The notes under the pieces were generated by a model, which saw only the letters and a list, made by a program, of their open reading frames with translations, ran no database searches and had not been told where the DNA came from. A stretch of 64,000 nt of DNA, from the NCBI GenBank assembly GCA_033065855.1, contig JAVXUO010000455.1, forward strand, positions 1-64,000, in the 5' to 3' direction. A program made the translations under genes and the position numbers. The stretch's first letter is position 1, and the number at the start of each line of letters is the position of its first letter. The stretch is from Escallonia rubra (taxonomy: Eukaryota > Streptophyta > Magnoliopsida > Escalloniales > Escalloniaceae). Of the stretch, positions 46,901 through 60,000 are shown in pieces.

Positions 46901-49900
46901 ATCATATTGTAAAAGGAAAGAACACGATATATCCTTTTTACAAAGATGTAAATCGTGTATGACAAGATACAACCGTACAACTACAACATTTTTAATTAAA
47001 TGGAGCATTAATTCATTCTTGGATGTTAGACAGTTTCTCAGTTATGTGTCACTTCAATCTCTTCAATAGGTGGCCTTTAATACTTATAACGAGAGCTTGA
47101 AACAAGGCAACACTTGGGAATATTGCATATCTAATGTTTGCTGCTCATTCATTTATTTTGTTTGGTTTGGCTTATAAATCATAAATGTCGATCTCTCTTC
47201 TTATGCAACATTCGTCATGATAATAGTTGGAGTAGCTTAATATTTAATTACTGGTGCAATCCCTTGTTCTGAGACAAAAAGGAACTCTGAATACATCAAA
47301 GTAAGTCTAAGTCCAGTGCTTACTTTGGTGTAAACCTTTTTTCAGTGCAAGCGCTATTAGAAAACCCAAGACCTAGGCAACCATGTAAAGTTCTATTCAT
47401 CGTCATAATGCTTGCGAGATTCAACCACTCAACCAAAAACCACTGCCAACTAAGAAACTTCACTTATGCAACGAAGTTGCAGACAGATGTGGTTGTAGCT
47501 TAATACAAACAGACGTTTTTAAGGTATGCACTTCCCAGCACATTTCTAGAAGCACTTCAGTTTGGAGTTTGGATTTTTACAAAGTACTACAAACGAATCA
47601 CGATGTCACGAGCTAATATTAATGTATAAGTTAACAAAAACAAGCATAGATCTCCAGACCGCTATATACAAGATTAGTTGATCCTATAGATGCTATGGCT
47701 GCAGTGCATCCATCTTTCAAACACACATAATTTACAGATGTAGACAACCAACCAATTAAATTCAAGAGCCCCTCGGAGGGACTTCGAAAAGAAGATATAG
47801 TGGCTAAATTCTGTAGGCAGAGGCAGCATAGGACACATCTAATGGAAACTAAAAAAAATACTAGTGGGTTTTGAGTTGTTAGACACGTCAAAGGCAACCA
47901 AAGTAGCTGCATGGTGAAAAAGGCTAGTGATATTGCCACAGCCTACTAAATGATTTTTATTTGTCTTGCCCATTAATCTTTGTGTATTTTCCCTCAAACA
48001 AAATCCCCTTTCTCTTTCATCTGCCTCTCCACTTTATCTTCTCCACAAGACAAAGGATTCACTCTTATTGTCCAAGTGGCGTTCATAAGGCAGAATCAGA
48101 TGGGCGAGCAAAGTTAAGGGGGCTGTTGGGCAAGCAAAATCATACGAAGAGAAAAGGGGGATACGAAATCCACACCCCTTTCTTGTGTCGAAATAATAAT
48201 GATTTTGGAATACTTGAATGGTCGATTCAGAGGAAATAAAAGTTGGGTATCGTAAAGAAATGGGGTTACCTGACAACAGAACAATCTGTTTCAAGTAACC
48301 AATGGGGTGAAACCAATAAATCTATATTTGCTGGATATGAGAATTCTTTGCTATTTGTATCTCTCTCGGATTTGTCCAGGAATCTTAGTACTGCTTCCAA
48401 TTGATCGCTCTCAGGTTCCTTAATAAGTATCAGAGACTTGCATAACAAATTATCTGACATCTATCCGTACTTTATGAAGCTTGTAATTCTTAAGCTTTTC
48501 ACTTTTCTTCTCTCTATCTCTTTGACATGTATATCAGTTTGCAAACAGTTTCATCAAACTTGTTGGTTTGTACGTGGGTTATATTATTACAGGAGATTTA
48601 GGTTTCAATTGACATGCCTCAAAGAGATTATGGGTTTCAAGAGCATTGAGTTATGGCGGTGAATTCAACAACAATCGACCTAGGTTCTTGGGACGAGGGA
48701 AGGGAGGGTCCAATACTTTAGAGAGGCTGAACATTCAGGCAAGAGCTGAAGTGTTTCCAGAAGGGGAGAAAGAGACCCGTGTGAGCAAGAAGAGACCTGA
48801 AGGCCAGATGGTCCGTTAGAACACAGAGAATTGATAGGTTTGGCAACATACTTTTTGGCTGTGGCGATCGCCAGTCTAATAAACACAGCATATTAATCAT
48901 AGAGAGATTAAAAAAATGGATAATTACAGCAAAGTCCCTGAGGTTAGGGTGAAATTACAACCAAGGACACTAAGTTTCAAAAGGTATCAGCCGTGTCCTT
49001 CCATCGTTAATCTGTTAAAAAATCGTTCATTTTTGCTGATGTCAGCGGTACGTATTTTTAAAATACCAATACTACCCTTATTTGGTATATACGTAATATA
49101 TATTGTTATATACGGATTTAGACCCTATTTTTGTTCTAATTAGGGTTTGAAATCCTAATTCTCCATCTCTCCCAACTCCACATCAATCCTTCTCCCAATC
49201 GAGATATCTCAGATTTCTTCTCAAAACCAGTAGCAGCTTACCATCTTCAACTTTCCAATTGGAAAGCAACCAGTAGCAGCTCAATTGGAAAGCCCAACCC
49301 GTTGCAGCCCCCACCCTTCCCTGACCACACCCGCCCGCCTACACCCTCCACCCCGTACCTGCCCGCCCCTACCCTCCCCCGTCGCTGCCCCCACCCTTCC
49401 CCCACGGTGTGGCCGCCCCCACCCGTCCCCTCATAGCGGTCGCCGCCCCCAACCCTCCTTCCACCTCAGTCGCCACCCCACCCTCCCCCCTCCCAGCCGC
49501 CGCCATGGTGGGCTCGGCAACCGATCAAATAGTGACGAGGGGACAGATTCCGGCCTTCCACCCCGGTTGCCGCCCCACCCTCCCCCACCTAGCCGCCGCC
49601 GTAGTGGGCTCGGCAACCGATTAAATAGCGACGAGGGGACAGGCTCCGGTCGTCACAATTGCTTCGCCGGTGGTGGTTTTATTTGTAGATTTCAGTTGTA
49701 AATTTAATTTTTTAAAATATAAAAGATTAAGGATTGATGCATTTTAGTTAGTATTAGCAATTGGCTGTGGTGGTTTTTGGCTTTGGTACATGGAGGTGTT
49801 GGCGGCATTGGCTTTGGTGGATGGTGGTGACTGTGGCCATGGTGGAGGTGATGGGTAAGGTGATTTTGGTAATGGTTCGACGGGTTTGGTTGTGGCGGTG

Positions 49901-52811
49901 GGTTTTGTAGGCTAGTGGTGACAGTGTCGCCGACGAGGCGGTGGTTGTGGTTGGAGTTGCAGAGGAAAAAGATAGCGAGTGGAGTTGCAGGGGGAAAAAG
50001 ATAGAGATTAGGGAAGAGAGGAATGAATGGCATATGAAAATTAGTTTCTAAAGTTAGGGGCAATTTGGTCTTTTCGTTTCAAACCGTTACGTATAACGGT
50101 ATTCCGTTTGGTCAACGAATATAAGTGTTATTTATCCAAACTAATGGACATGCGTGTAATTTCACCCTAACCTCAGGGACATGGCTGTAATTATCCCTTG
50201 AAAAAAAGTAGAGTCTACCCAGAAGGTAAAATTTTGGGTCGTGATTGAACTTGATCCATATCTATGGAAGTCCATGCCCACAACCAGCGCGCAGTTGAAA
50301 TACAAACACCTCAAGCGACATCATATTCATAGACACTCGCTATTTGTTTTATTCCGTGATATAAGTAATAACTTTTCTACTTGGATACGATACAAAAATG
50401 TAATTGCACACACACATAGATATGTCAATATAGATATATGCATGCCGCATGTATATTACATGTGTGCATTTCACGTATATTATATGATTTGAGGAAACCA
50501 CCACAGAGTAGTCCTACAAATTGCCCAACAGGCCACATTCCAGAATACATGCTCGAATATAACTCCACAACATGAACTGCGATGTATGAAATGCACTAAA
50601 CACCAATTCAAAGGCCATTAATGCAACATGACATGGTATAGAATAATTGGTTAATTAGCAACAAAGTAGCATAGGTTAAGAATGACGAGAAATCATAAAT
50701 TGATTAAAGGCTTAACCTACCATGCAAGAGAAAAGAAAAAGTGGTTAGAAGTGTATAAGAAAATGAGGACGACTTAAACTTCAAATAAATGGAAAACTCC
50801 CTCAAACCAGAACATAAATACGGCAAAAGAGTAATCACAGTAAAGAAAGTGAAAACACATTTACTGTCCAGCATAACTTGAAAAAAGGCACTTGACTAAG
50901 CATAGTAGCAGCAGGTAAAGAAATAGAAAGTACAGGATAATAGTCTGCAAAACCCTGAATCTCAACGACAAAAAAACATGTTGGCAGTTTTAGATGCATA
51001 ATAAGCAATACTTCAACATGTCCCTTTGTTGAACTAAGAAATGATCTCCAACTTCTCAAAGTTGAAGGTGCCAGAAACAAAGATGTGCAGCAAGACAGAA
51101 GTTTGAGTATTTTAGTGTGAGAGAGAAACTGTGTATTTTAAAACATCCACAAAGGAAAACAGACATCAATATCAAAAAACTCACTTTCTTGAAGCCTGCT
51201 ATTAATTTAATAGGAACCCATCCCTGGTCATCCATGTTCTGCCGCAAGAATGTATCTTTAATTAGGTTTTCATTACTGCAGTGAATGAGTAGGAGGCAAA
51301 CTTCTTGTTACGATCCCAATTCTTAGAAAAGCATATCAACTAATTACTGTTACCTTCAATAAATATTGCCCCTTAAAATGAGTAGTACCTGAAATAATAA
51401 TCTATCTGGGTCACTAATTTAGCATGCAACTGGGGATCCGGAACAGGAAAGAACATAGCATGAGGCGGCATTGGCGCAACAAAAGGCACACCTCTGAGAG
51501 CCTCTGGAGTTGGACCTTGAAGATAAATCAAAGGAGAAGCCACTTCTGCAAGCGGATAAAAATGTTAGAGCAGTGCCGGGCTTTGGAAAATATGAAACTT
51601 GAATAGTTAACAAACCTCACCAGGGTACATCATAGGGCTTCCAAAAGGCCGCATAGGCACAGGTGGAGGAGAAATAAATGGAGTAGAAGTATGCGGTGGG
51701 GGACGTACAAAGCCCCTAGGAGCACCTCTTGGCGACTGCATGTGGGTGTCTCTGAAACCTCGGCTCCACTCCTGATTACCTCGCTCATGATCACGCCTGC
51801 CCCCATAATGTTGATGGTGCCCTCCATCCCCACGAGGATGTGAGCCACCATTGCCGCCCCTCCTAAAGTTACCGCGTTGCTGTTGGTGCTCATTTCCACT
51901 CTGTGGTTGAGAACCAAACCCTCCCCTCTGTCCAGGCTCCTTATTTGTATGGTCTTTCGAAGAAGACTCCACAGCAGCTGTACTGGGTTTTCCGGAACTA
52001 TTGGGGTTCACTTCCACTACTGAACCCTGTGGCTGTGGTGGAGGTGACGGCTGAGGAAAGCCGCCATTAGCTGATACACTCCCACTTGAACTCCCACCAC
52101 CACGCTTCATAGACTTCTGCCTCTGAGTAACATGGTTTGGGCTAGTATTTTGGTTTGCATTACTAGGCGCAACTTGTTTATGCGGAGATAACGAAATTCC
52201 AGCGCCCTAAGATTTTCACATAAATATATGTAAGCAAAACAAATTGCACGCAATACAAGTAGCTAGCATCATAATGAATAACTACTGATTAACAAGATAA
52301 ACAAAAAATAAGCGGTAAATACCTGTGATGCAGGTGACGATCCATCTAGGGTTTTCAAAGACTCCGACGAGGACAGTTTAGGCGACGCTCTAGTAGACTC
52401 CGAAAGAGCAGGCCAGGACACAGCGCCCATGACTGGACCGACCTCAACAGCACCATTGGACGGCTTGTTCCAAGCCGGCTTCTTAGCCGCATTGTCGGAA
52501 CTCTCTGACTGAGCCTCCGCCCCGGGAGGATCATCCGACAAGAACGAAGTGCCCGCCGCAGCGGTGGCCTTAGCCGCCAGCCAATCCGTCGAAGAGCTCT
52601 CAATTTGCTCATCAACAACACCAGACGAGGACGGCGACGAAGGCGCCGCAACTACACCGCCGCCGATTGATTCCGACTCGCCACCGCGAACAATCTGAGT
52701 CCACGGCGACGAAACCCCACGCGCCGCCGCTCCAGAACTGCGCGATTTGGGGCTGTTGAGCGCGGCGGCCTCGCCGGGACTGTTGATAGCGAGATTGGAA
52801 GCTGCAGCCAT
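43970..52811 (-). CDS. LARP1: La-related protein 1 (LARP1B/C-like), six exons
   Basis: Exons on - are 52323-52811, 51621-52206, 51389-51545, 51185-51275, 44580-44651 and 43970-44275, all GT-AG and in phase, giving 566 residues. Exon 1 has GVSSPWTQIVRG and KPAWNKPSNGAVEVGPVMGA, typical of plant LARP1. Exon 2 is Gly/Arg/Pro-rich (RGG and PPP runs), a likely disordered RNA-binding part. The La motif spans exons 3-6: LVTQIDYYFSNENLIKDTFL, RQNMDDQGWVPIKLIAGFKK, TDNIQLILDAV and RRRNDWMRWIMP. There is no C-terminal DM15 block, as in plant LARP1B/1C rather than 1A. The family binds mRNA 5' ends and poly(A) and acts in translation and mRNA decay in the cytoplasm; Arabidopsis LARP1C is linked to leaf senescence. 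ATG 52811 is used; upstream frame is TTG. Intron 4 is 6.5 kb. Confidence 0.92.
45378..45610. repeat. ~118-bp tandem duplication in LARP1 intron 4
   Basis: Starting with AGCTCCAAATAA(G/A)ACCTGTTGGAACC at about 45380 and again at about 45498, followed in both by CCACATCATAC(G/A)AATC and CGTCCTGACATGGGT. The copies differ at scattered sites. Confidence 0.85.
47631..48453 (-). pseudogene. unassigned exon-like sequence in LARP1 intron 4
   Basis: On -, 48270-48453 is bounded by an ATGTCAG acceptor and a GTCAG|GTAACC donor and is open for 60 codons (LLCKSLILIKEPESDQLEAV, then LVSPHWLLETDC). A second segment, 47631-47810, follows a TGCCTACAG acceptor and reads LLNLIGWLSTSVNYVCLKDG before a TAA. The phases of these two do not match, so any link is broken or an exon is missing. 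Both look like conserved protein text rather than noise. I do not recognise the family. They lie in the same direction as LARP1 and could be an alternative exon, a nested gene remnant, or inserted DNA. Confidence 0.4.
48917..50197. mobile_element. Mutator-like non-autonomous element in LARP1 intron 4
   Basis: The left end TGGATAATTACAG and right end (inverse) GGGATAATTACAGCC share CCCTGAGGTTAGGGTGAAATTACA and more over about 70 bp. Flanks are TTAAAAAAA (48908-48916) and TTGAAAAAA (50198-50206), 8 of 9 identical. The interior has a leader-like stretch, a Pro-rich GC segment with a ~103-bp internal direct repeat (GGGCTCGGCAACCGAT(C/T)AAATAG at 49510 and 49608) and a GGTGG-rich part. No transposase is seen. 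Confidence 0.85.
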
Positions 52812-53290
52812 CAAAATTAGGGCTTCGGTTGGTGATTCCTCAGAAACTTTAGTTTTTGGACAATAAAAAAGGCCTCGGAATTAGGGTTTTAATGTGCTTG
52901 AGTCGACGAGTTGATCGACTGAGTTGACAAACAAAAAACCAAAACTGAATCGATCAAAATTTGGTGGAAAGCGAGAGAATTGAAACCTAAATTTGGACAG
53001 TAACAAGAGTAGCTGATCAATGCTGGATTCCAAAGTTTCGGGTCGGTGGATCACTGAGAGGATCCGATCGCGCTCAAAGAGCTTAGCACGGAAAGGCTGA
53101 GCAGCTTACACAACCCAACAGAGCCTTCTCTCTCCTCTCTCTCGCTCTAACTTTTCCTTCTTTGCTTAGCTCTTGAGGATACCCGGTTTTTCTAGGTCCT
53201 GAATTTACTTTATTGCCCTCCCCTGGTAGAAGCCAAACTCTGTTCACGTGAAAAATGAAGTGCAGTTCATTCACCATTTTCATTTTCAGA
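52812..53290 (-). promoter_or_regulatory. 5' UTR and upstream region of LARP1-like gene
   Basis: No TATA box is obvious within 300 bp upstream of the ATG. The sequence is C+T-rich on + at 53120-53150 (i.e. GAGA-type on -), which is common near plant housekeeping promoters. Limits are approximate. Confidence 0.35.
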
Positions 53291-55744
53291 TTTTCAATAA
53301 TGACAAAAAAAATTCTCTTTATTGTTTACATTTATTATTTTTGTTTTTAAAAAAAATTAACTCAAACAACATAAAAATGTGAAAACACCTATATCACATT
53401 TTTTCGTCCGCTTCTCATCCATTATTAGAGAAATGTAGCAAAAAAAATTATCAAAATGATAAAAGTACACAACTATATTTACTAATCGGATACAAAAATG
53501 AAGAAAATGAAAACACATAATTAATATGATACATGAACGGATTTTAAAATTTTTCAATATTTTGCTCTAATCCCTCAGTTACGAACACCTATCCCTAATA
53601 CGGAGTAGTTTATAGTGACATTCTTAGTTATATACAAACAAACATGTATAGAAATTAGAGACAAAAATAAACCACCAATAATAAGTTTGGCAAGTAGTAC
53701 TTTATTGTTGTTGAAGCGAGAGTTAAACAATCTTCGAACTCAATAGCCAAGTATGACATTCTGATTTTAACTTGTGTCAGAGCGGAATGATAAACTTATC
53801 TCGCGGGGTGAACGCAAATTATTGAACCAAGTGAAAAAAAAAATTTACTCTTGTGTGAGCTAGAAATTTTTCAGAGCCCGGGTGTGATTAGCCACGTGGC
53901 AGACCTTGTCGTCGCTGGTGAGAATTCATTGGAGGGTGAGGTATGTGAATCCCCTTTCCTAAAACTTTTTCTTGGATGGTCTCCAGCCTCACAGGGTAAA
54001 GTTACCGGTGACTGGATGCGCCGGTAAACCTTGGACATTTGATAAATAAACTTTGTTACCTGAGACTGGATTACATAGATCTGATTGTGTCTGAAAATGT
54101 TGACTGCTGTATTATTTTGGTAAAGCAGATAGTCTCCATTATCATAATTTGTGAATTGACCAAATTTAGATTTATGAGTTAACTTTACTTTACCATGTAA
54201 ACCAACTGAATCTGCAATGCCAACATAATTAAGCAAATTGACAAATTTTAGATAGCATGGGCCTTGTGTTCATCGGTTAAACTTTGGTCATCTAAACTAA
54301 CTCACTCCAGTTTCTTCTTCTTCTTCTTTTCTTTCCGTAAAAAAAGTACGTTTTCATTTCCACCAAGATTCAAAATACGTGAAGAATATAGACGTTTTCT
54401 TTCTTTTAGAACCTCAGAAGTTAAAGAACTGAAATCAATCGCAAGTAATGTATCCATATCTGTTTTAGGTAAATCGCTACAGGGTGTGAATTTAATTATT
54501 CCCCCTAACTTGGTTCACTTTTACGGATCGATGAACTTAATAACGCCTAGATCTCGGGTTTTTTTTTCATATTTTGATAGCTCATTTGATTTCTTTTGGT
54601 ACAATATTTGGCTGTAATATCATTGCAAATTAGTCTCGTACCACAAATCAATTCTTCTCTGTACTGCATATTGAACCCACTTAAGCTTATGTTGAGGAAG
54701 CTCTAAGAAGCTCTTTGAATTGCCAATTTAGACAACTCTTTATAAAGTGTCGTCAGTGTTGACGGCTTTAAATTTTACTCATAATATAGATAGATAGACT
54801 ACTGAAAGGACTTGATAAATGCTTCATACCTACCGATGAGGAGTCCTTGCTTCTTCACTGCGTGCTCAAGGGAACGACACGTTCACATAGTACATGGTTT
54901 TAGACTTACTTAGGGTGAGCTTTAATTAATTTAGGGATCAATCTATACTTGGATAGGAACAAATTTCTAATTGACATCGTTATGTGTGTATAGGATGTGT
55001 AACGGATGGTAGTGACAATTTAGGAGTTCAATTGAAATCCGTCTCGTATGGTACTTATGTGGGGGGTAGTGGGGGACAAATATATTTGTACTTGGGACAA
55101 ATCGGAATGAGGCACGTAAGGATGTGTGAATTTTTTCGATCTCCAACTTAACTCAAATACATTTTCAAAAGCTTAACCCCAAGTACATGTTTTTTTCCCC
55201 TTCCTCTCCCATGCACATACACATAAGCCTTCAGTCGGCAGCCATCATCGCCGATAACCACATAAGTCTGCTGCTGGCTAACTCCGCAACCACAACATGA
55301 CTGTTGCCGACATTCATAGCCGGCCAACTCCTGCACCAACCTTTGATGTGACTAGTTTAGAACAAAATGAATTACGAGTTGATTCGTATATATTGAGCTT
55401 ATGGGGCGGGTTGAATCTAATGGAGCATGAAAACGTTAAAAATCAAAGATGGAGAAATATGAGAAATTGAGCAAATGGTCATCCATACTACTCAGAGAAT
55501 ATCATATCTTCCGATGTTTATCGGCTTTATATTCACAGTTTTTAAGTTATAATTGTTGGAACGGAACCGGACCAGACAAGTTTAACCGCGAACTAGTGAC
55601 TTTACTTGTCTAGTTCTTGAATTGGGCCAAATACTCGACATAATATAGTTGTTTGCACTAGGATTGAACGTGAGATGTTCAACTTGAAGTACCTTAATGC
55701 CACCTGAGCAACAAAGAATCAACAAAGCAAATGATAATATTAAG
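53291..55744. other. intergenic AT-rich DNA
   Basis: No gene recognised. Small open frames (for example 53871-54236, -) have no family features. Confidence 0.5.
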
Positions 55745-56140
55745 AGTGCGTTTGACGCTCTTTTTTTTCCTCTTTTTTTTTTCACTTTTGAAAATTGGAA
55801 AAAAAAAGTGCGTTTGGTAACCATTTTTTTTCCTTCTCCAATTTAAAAAATCAGTTTTAAAACTGAAGAGTAAAAAAAAAAACTCAAAAAACTGGTTTTT
55901 TTTTTTTTGAGACCACCACCACCGCCCTCCCACTGCCCGCCGTTGACCACCGCTACGCCCCACCACCGCCACCGCAAACCACAAAAAAAAAAGTCAAAAT
56001 AAAAAGGGTTACCAAACACAAAAAAAAAAAAAAGGATTATCAAACAACACCCACTTGTTTTTGTAAAAAAAAAAATAAATAAACTGCTCTTTAAAAACTG
56101 AAAATCAAAAAAAAAGTTTTGTCAAACGAAGCCTAAACTC
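55745..56140. mobile_element. possible non-autonomous element, poly-A/T rich
   Basis: GAGTGCGTTTGACGCTCTTTTTTTT at the left and the inverse of TTTTGTCAAACGAAGCCTAAACTC at the right are imperfect inverted ends. The core holds a short CCACCACCGCC stretch. The right half is related to 35885-36060. Confidence 0.4.
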
Positions 56141-56844
56141 TTTGATTGTGCACTAGTTTTTCGCATGATAATAATTTTTTAATAACTTTAGAGTTCTAAA
56201 AATTTAAAGATAAAAGAAAATTTACACAGTATTTATGCTAAACTTGAAAGTTGTACATTATCATATATCTTTAAGAAAGTAATTTTTTTTCTTTTATAAT
56301 TTTAGTTTACTTTCATTTACTTGAAACACCGGTTAAGTTGGTTGAACTCGGTGCCTACACCGATTTAATAACCGGTCCAATTTTAACAACTATGCTTAAA
56401 AAATGCAAAGTCCATAATGGAGAAGAGTAACCATTTGACATTATCAGTGGCAGTAGGAAAACGTAGAACTACCAATATCTTTCGGCAAGAAAGCTTTGTA
56501 GCCTTTTGACCGTCACCGGTCACCACCCTTGCCGTTGATGTTATGCCCTTGGAACGGCAGTTGGTGTCATCCAGGACATGCCATCCACCGTCCCCTCCTG
56601 CCTTAAACTGTGCAAATTAGTAGTAGTATTTGTTAGCTTGATATATGCATCTTCACAGCAATACAATTATTATCCCTCTCAGAGATAAAGCTTTGCCCAC
56701 CAGAAGTTGAGGGGTGGAAAATGCATTTAATTCAACATTTCAAACGTCATTTGGCACGCAGTATTGGCAAGGAAAACAGGCATAGCGATGTGTATAATTA
56801 TGACAACGGAGACTTGTTAACTTGTTACGTGGTTCGATTTGAAT

Positions 56845-57089
56845 AAAATTTGGTTGCTATCGAGGTTGAAAGAATTTTTCTCTTACCTTCTATATAGTCA
56901 CAATTAATGATCGCTAAATATTTTTTAGTGACTTTTATTTAATGATGTTAAGAAAATGCCGTTAAGAATTGTCTCTGAAGGTGTCAGCAGAATAGCCACT
57001 AGGAATATTTAGTGACTATAAATTATCAACATATACGTGGTTGGAGGAAGATTTTTACAACCCATGCAGCAACCGAAATTTGCTCTTTC
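56845..57089. mobile_element. foldback MITE, copy 3
   Basis: Ends GAATAAAATTTGGTTGCT and AGCAACCGAAATTTGCTC are inverted. The palindromic interior (AATATTTTTTAGTGACTTTTATTT, mirrored by AGCCACTAGGAATATTTAGTGAC) matches copies at 32724 and 40719. Flanks GTTCGATTT and TTTCAATTG agree at 6 of 9 positions. It is the most diverged copy. Confidence 0.82.
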
Positions 57090-60000
57090 AATTGATAAGC
57101 TTATTTTACGACCATTTATTGCTGGTATTTTACCATCGAATACGTGATTTTGTTGGATATACCCGGTGAGTGCAAAATGCTAAAATGTGAAATCAAGGTA
57201 TCGGTACAAATTCAATGCGAACATAAAAATTAAAACGCAAAAGTACATTTTTTTACATGTTTAGTAGACGTAGAAACATAACAATATCAAAATTTTACAG
57301 CTGATTTGTATGGCGCTCAAGCCGCAGACTAAAACAGATACTTTGGATGATAACTCCATCCAAATAAGTTAATGATTTTAGAGAACAAAATGCTACAAGA
57401 AATCAATCACAGCAAGAAAATTCATCAGGACAGTGAACCAAGTCGAGGAAGGGGAACCACAAGCTATACACGATTAATCATCTCGGCGGGACGACTTTAC
57501 CTAAACGGAAAGCAAAAAAACACTCCAAATCCGATAAGAAGGGCAACACACCTACCTTTCCCGGGGTGATATGCAAAGAATGCAAATCCTTACAACCATC
57601 AATCAAGCTACAAAAAAAAAGTCTATAAAAGAGGAAGGCTGCAAATCTCTAGTTTGCATGTGCACCACAAAAGTGTTTAAGGTTTCCTTTTAAAACTAAG
57701 AAAAAATATTGCAAACTTCCTCTGCCCCGTGCCATATGGCGACGAGTAATCAATCGTTCGATAAATCTTTCGTTGATGACATTTCTATGCTCCCACAAAA
57801 CTTTGTAATTATTGTTACGTTACTTTCCAGATTGTAACTAAAGAAAACGGTTGGTTGCGACAAATGTTATTCGCTAAAATGGGCTCGATCCAAAGTTGGA
57901 GTAAGTCTTCGTCAAGCCTTTCAGACCCGAACTTTGGATTGAATGAATATCAAAATCAGCAGGAATTTCCAGGTGGGTGGGTCAGAAAAGATTATCGAAA
58001 GTGACATGTAATTAAAGTTGTGTTTGATTTTCCTTTTCTGTTTTCCTCGTAATTTCCAATTTTCCATAGGATGGATGGTCAGGCATCGCTGTCAGGCTAA
58101 AGGATATCCACGACCGAGTCGGATGGACATTTGTTTCGGGCTGCTCAGTTTCTTTTTTCTGTTATCAATTGCTAGCCCATGGGCTTACTTATCACATCGG
58201 CTTCTAAAGCTTAGGCGCATACTCGTTCCTTCATATGGACAAATAAGAAGACCTGAACCGACTTTTTTTTTTTTGTTTTGGGCGGCAAGAACATGATGCT
58301 ACTAACGTCGATCATTGTCTCTCATACATATATATATATTTTTAGTAAGTCTCTGGCAATAAACATTTTTCTTGTTAATGGGGGAGCTTCCAGTAACTTC
58401 GATACCTCCACCGAGCTGATCATCACGAACATTTCACTCCCTCCAAACATACACTAAGTTGCACTATAACAAATTGACTATCAAGAACTACGAAATGAGA
58501 AAGAACTGACGGAACATGAAAAACGACTAAGGAAGACAAAAATAAGTTCACAATAATATTCAACGGTGGTAGAATCAATTTCAAACGATTTTCTCTCAAT
58601 TTTTCCTCAATTGTGTCATTTAAATATTTCATTCTTATTCACTCATTAACAAACATCGTTGTTTTTATTTCGAAAATTAATTAAAGAACGATCAAGTAAT
58701 TTGGGTGCCTTATTTGACAATGTGAGCATAAGAGCAAAACATTGGGTGGACTGGAATTCGAGATACCGAGTCTTTTAACGAAACATTACTGACTAAGCAA
58801 GCCTGACTCGTTGTTTGCAAAGGTACTTTTTTTTGGTTCAATCAATGTTTGCAAAGAAAGGTACTGTGTGGTCATTACTCATTACTGTGCTCGATTGAAC
58901 TTCCTTGAAGTGGGTTGTACTAGAAATGCTTCGTGCGTCCAATGAAGTACCCTATTCGGGCGACGAATTTTAAAACGAAACCTTTGCTGGAAAGTAAAGG
59001 AACGGAGAATCCATGTTTCTTTGGCTTGTTTCTGCACTGAGACCGAGTCTTGGGTCCGTACATTTATCATATTTATTTTTTATTTTTATTTTGTATTTTC
59101 GTATTCAGTTAGAAAATATGCTCGTGTACTTTTATCATTTTCATCAAAATATATTTTATTACATTTTTTTATATTGGATTAAGTTTAAGTGAAAAATGCT
59201 GGAAGCAAAAAATAGTAAAAGTACACAATTTTTTTTTTTATCATTATTGCAAAAAACGGAAAACGAATATGATAAATATATGAACCCTTATTTATTGATT
59301 TTTTAGCATCTCTCCGGCAAGAATGATTGGACGCTTTAGCAAATGATTCAGGTTCATGATAAGATTGAACTAACATGAGGTAAGTTGAACATAGGCAGAA
59401 GATGCTGAGCAAAGCTGCTGGCTTGAAGAGTGAGGCTGATCCGTAACAGCAACTGCAGAAGAATGATGTTAGAGTTGATGAATAGGAGAAGGCCGCAATA
59501 CAGATCCATCAAAGTTCTCCCTTGGGGGTGCTAAATTAGGAAAAGGATGGTGGTTATTGAACAGTTCGCCTTCTCTTATTTTTTCGTTTAAAAATCATGA
59601 CAGCCAATGTACGCGAATAACATATTTAAGTAACCCAGACACCTTTACTTGGGACCTTGGTTGGGTGCTCCGTTTATTTCGAGTATCTATCAATGCCCAA
59701 ATCTTCTGTATCTTTCCAGCGAAATGTGGAACCTTGGATTTACTGGCTTCTGCCGTGTGATTAACAATAAATTCTTTCGCTCTTCTCCTTTTGGCTTCAA
59801 ACAACAACAACTCCTAAGGGCCAAGCCTTTGGAAGCCTCTCTGGCCCCAAAATTGTGGCACAAACTCTGGCGATTGCCTAAAATTCGTACTTTTGGCTAG
59901 CAGGTTGTCAAGTGGAACTCATTAAGCGGGGATGTTGTAATTCTGAATTGTGTCCTTTACGTCAATCGACTTTCTAGATACAAGGCCACCTTTTCCTACA

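Noticed and set aside
49285..49701. 138-codon Pro-rich frame on +
   Set aside because: Low-complexity interior of a MULE containing a direct repeat; no family resemblance.
53871..54236. 121-codon frame on -
   Set aside because: No domain, no splice context; ordinary open frame by chance.
58018..58296. 92-codon hydrophobic frame on +
   Set aside because: No signature, no splice sites in register, and AT-rich neutral context.
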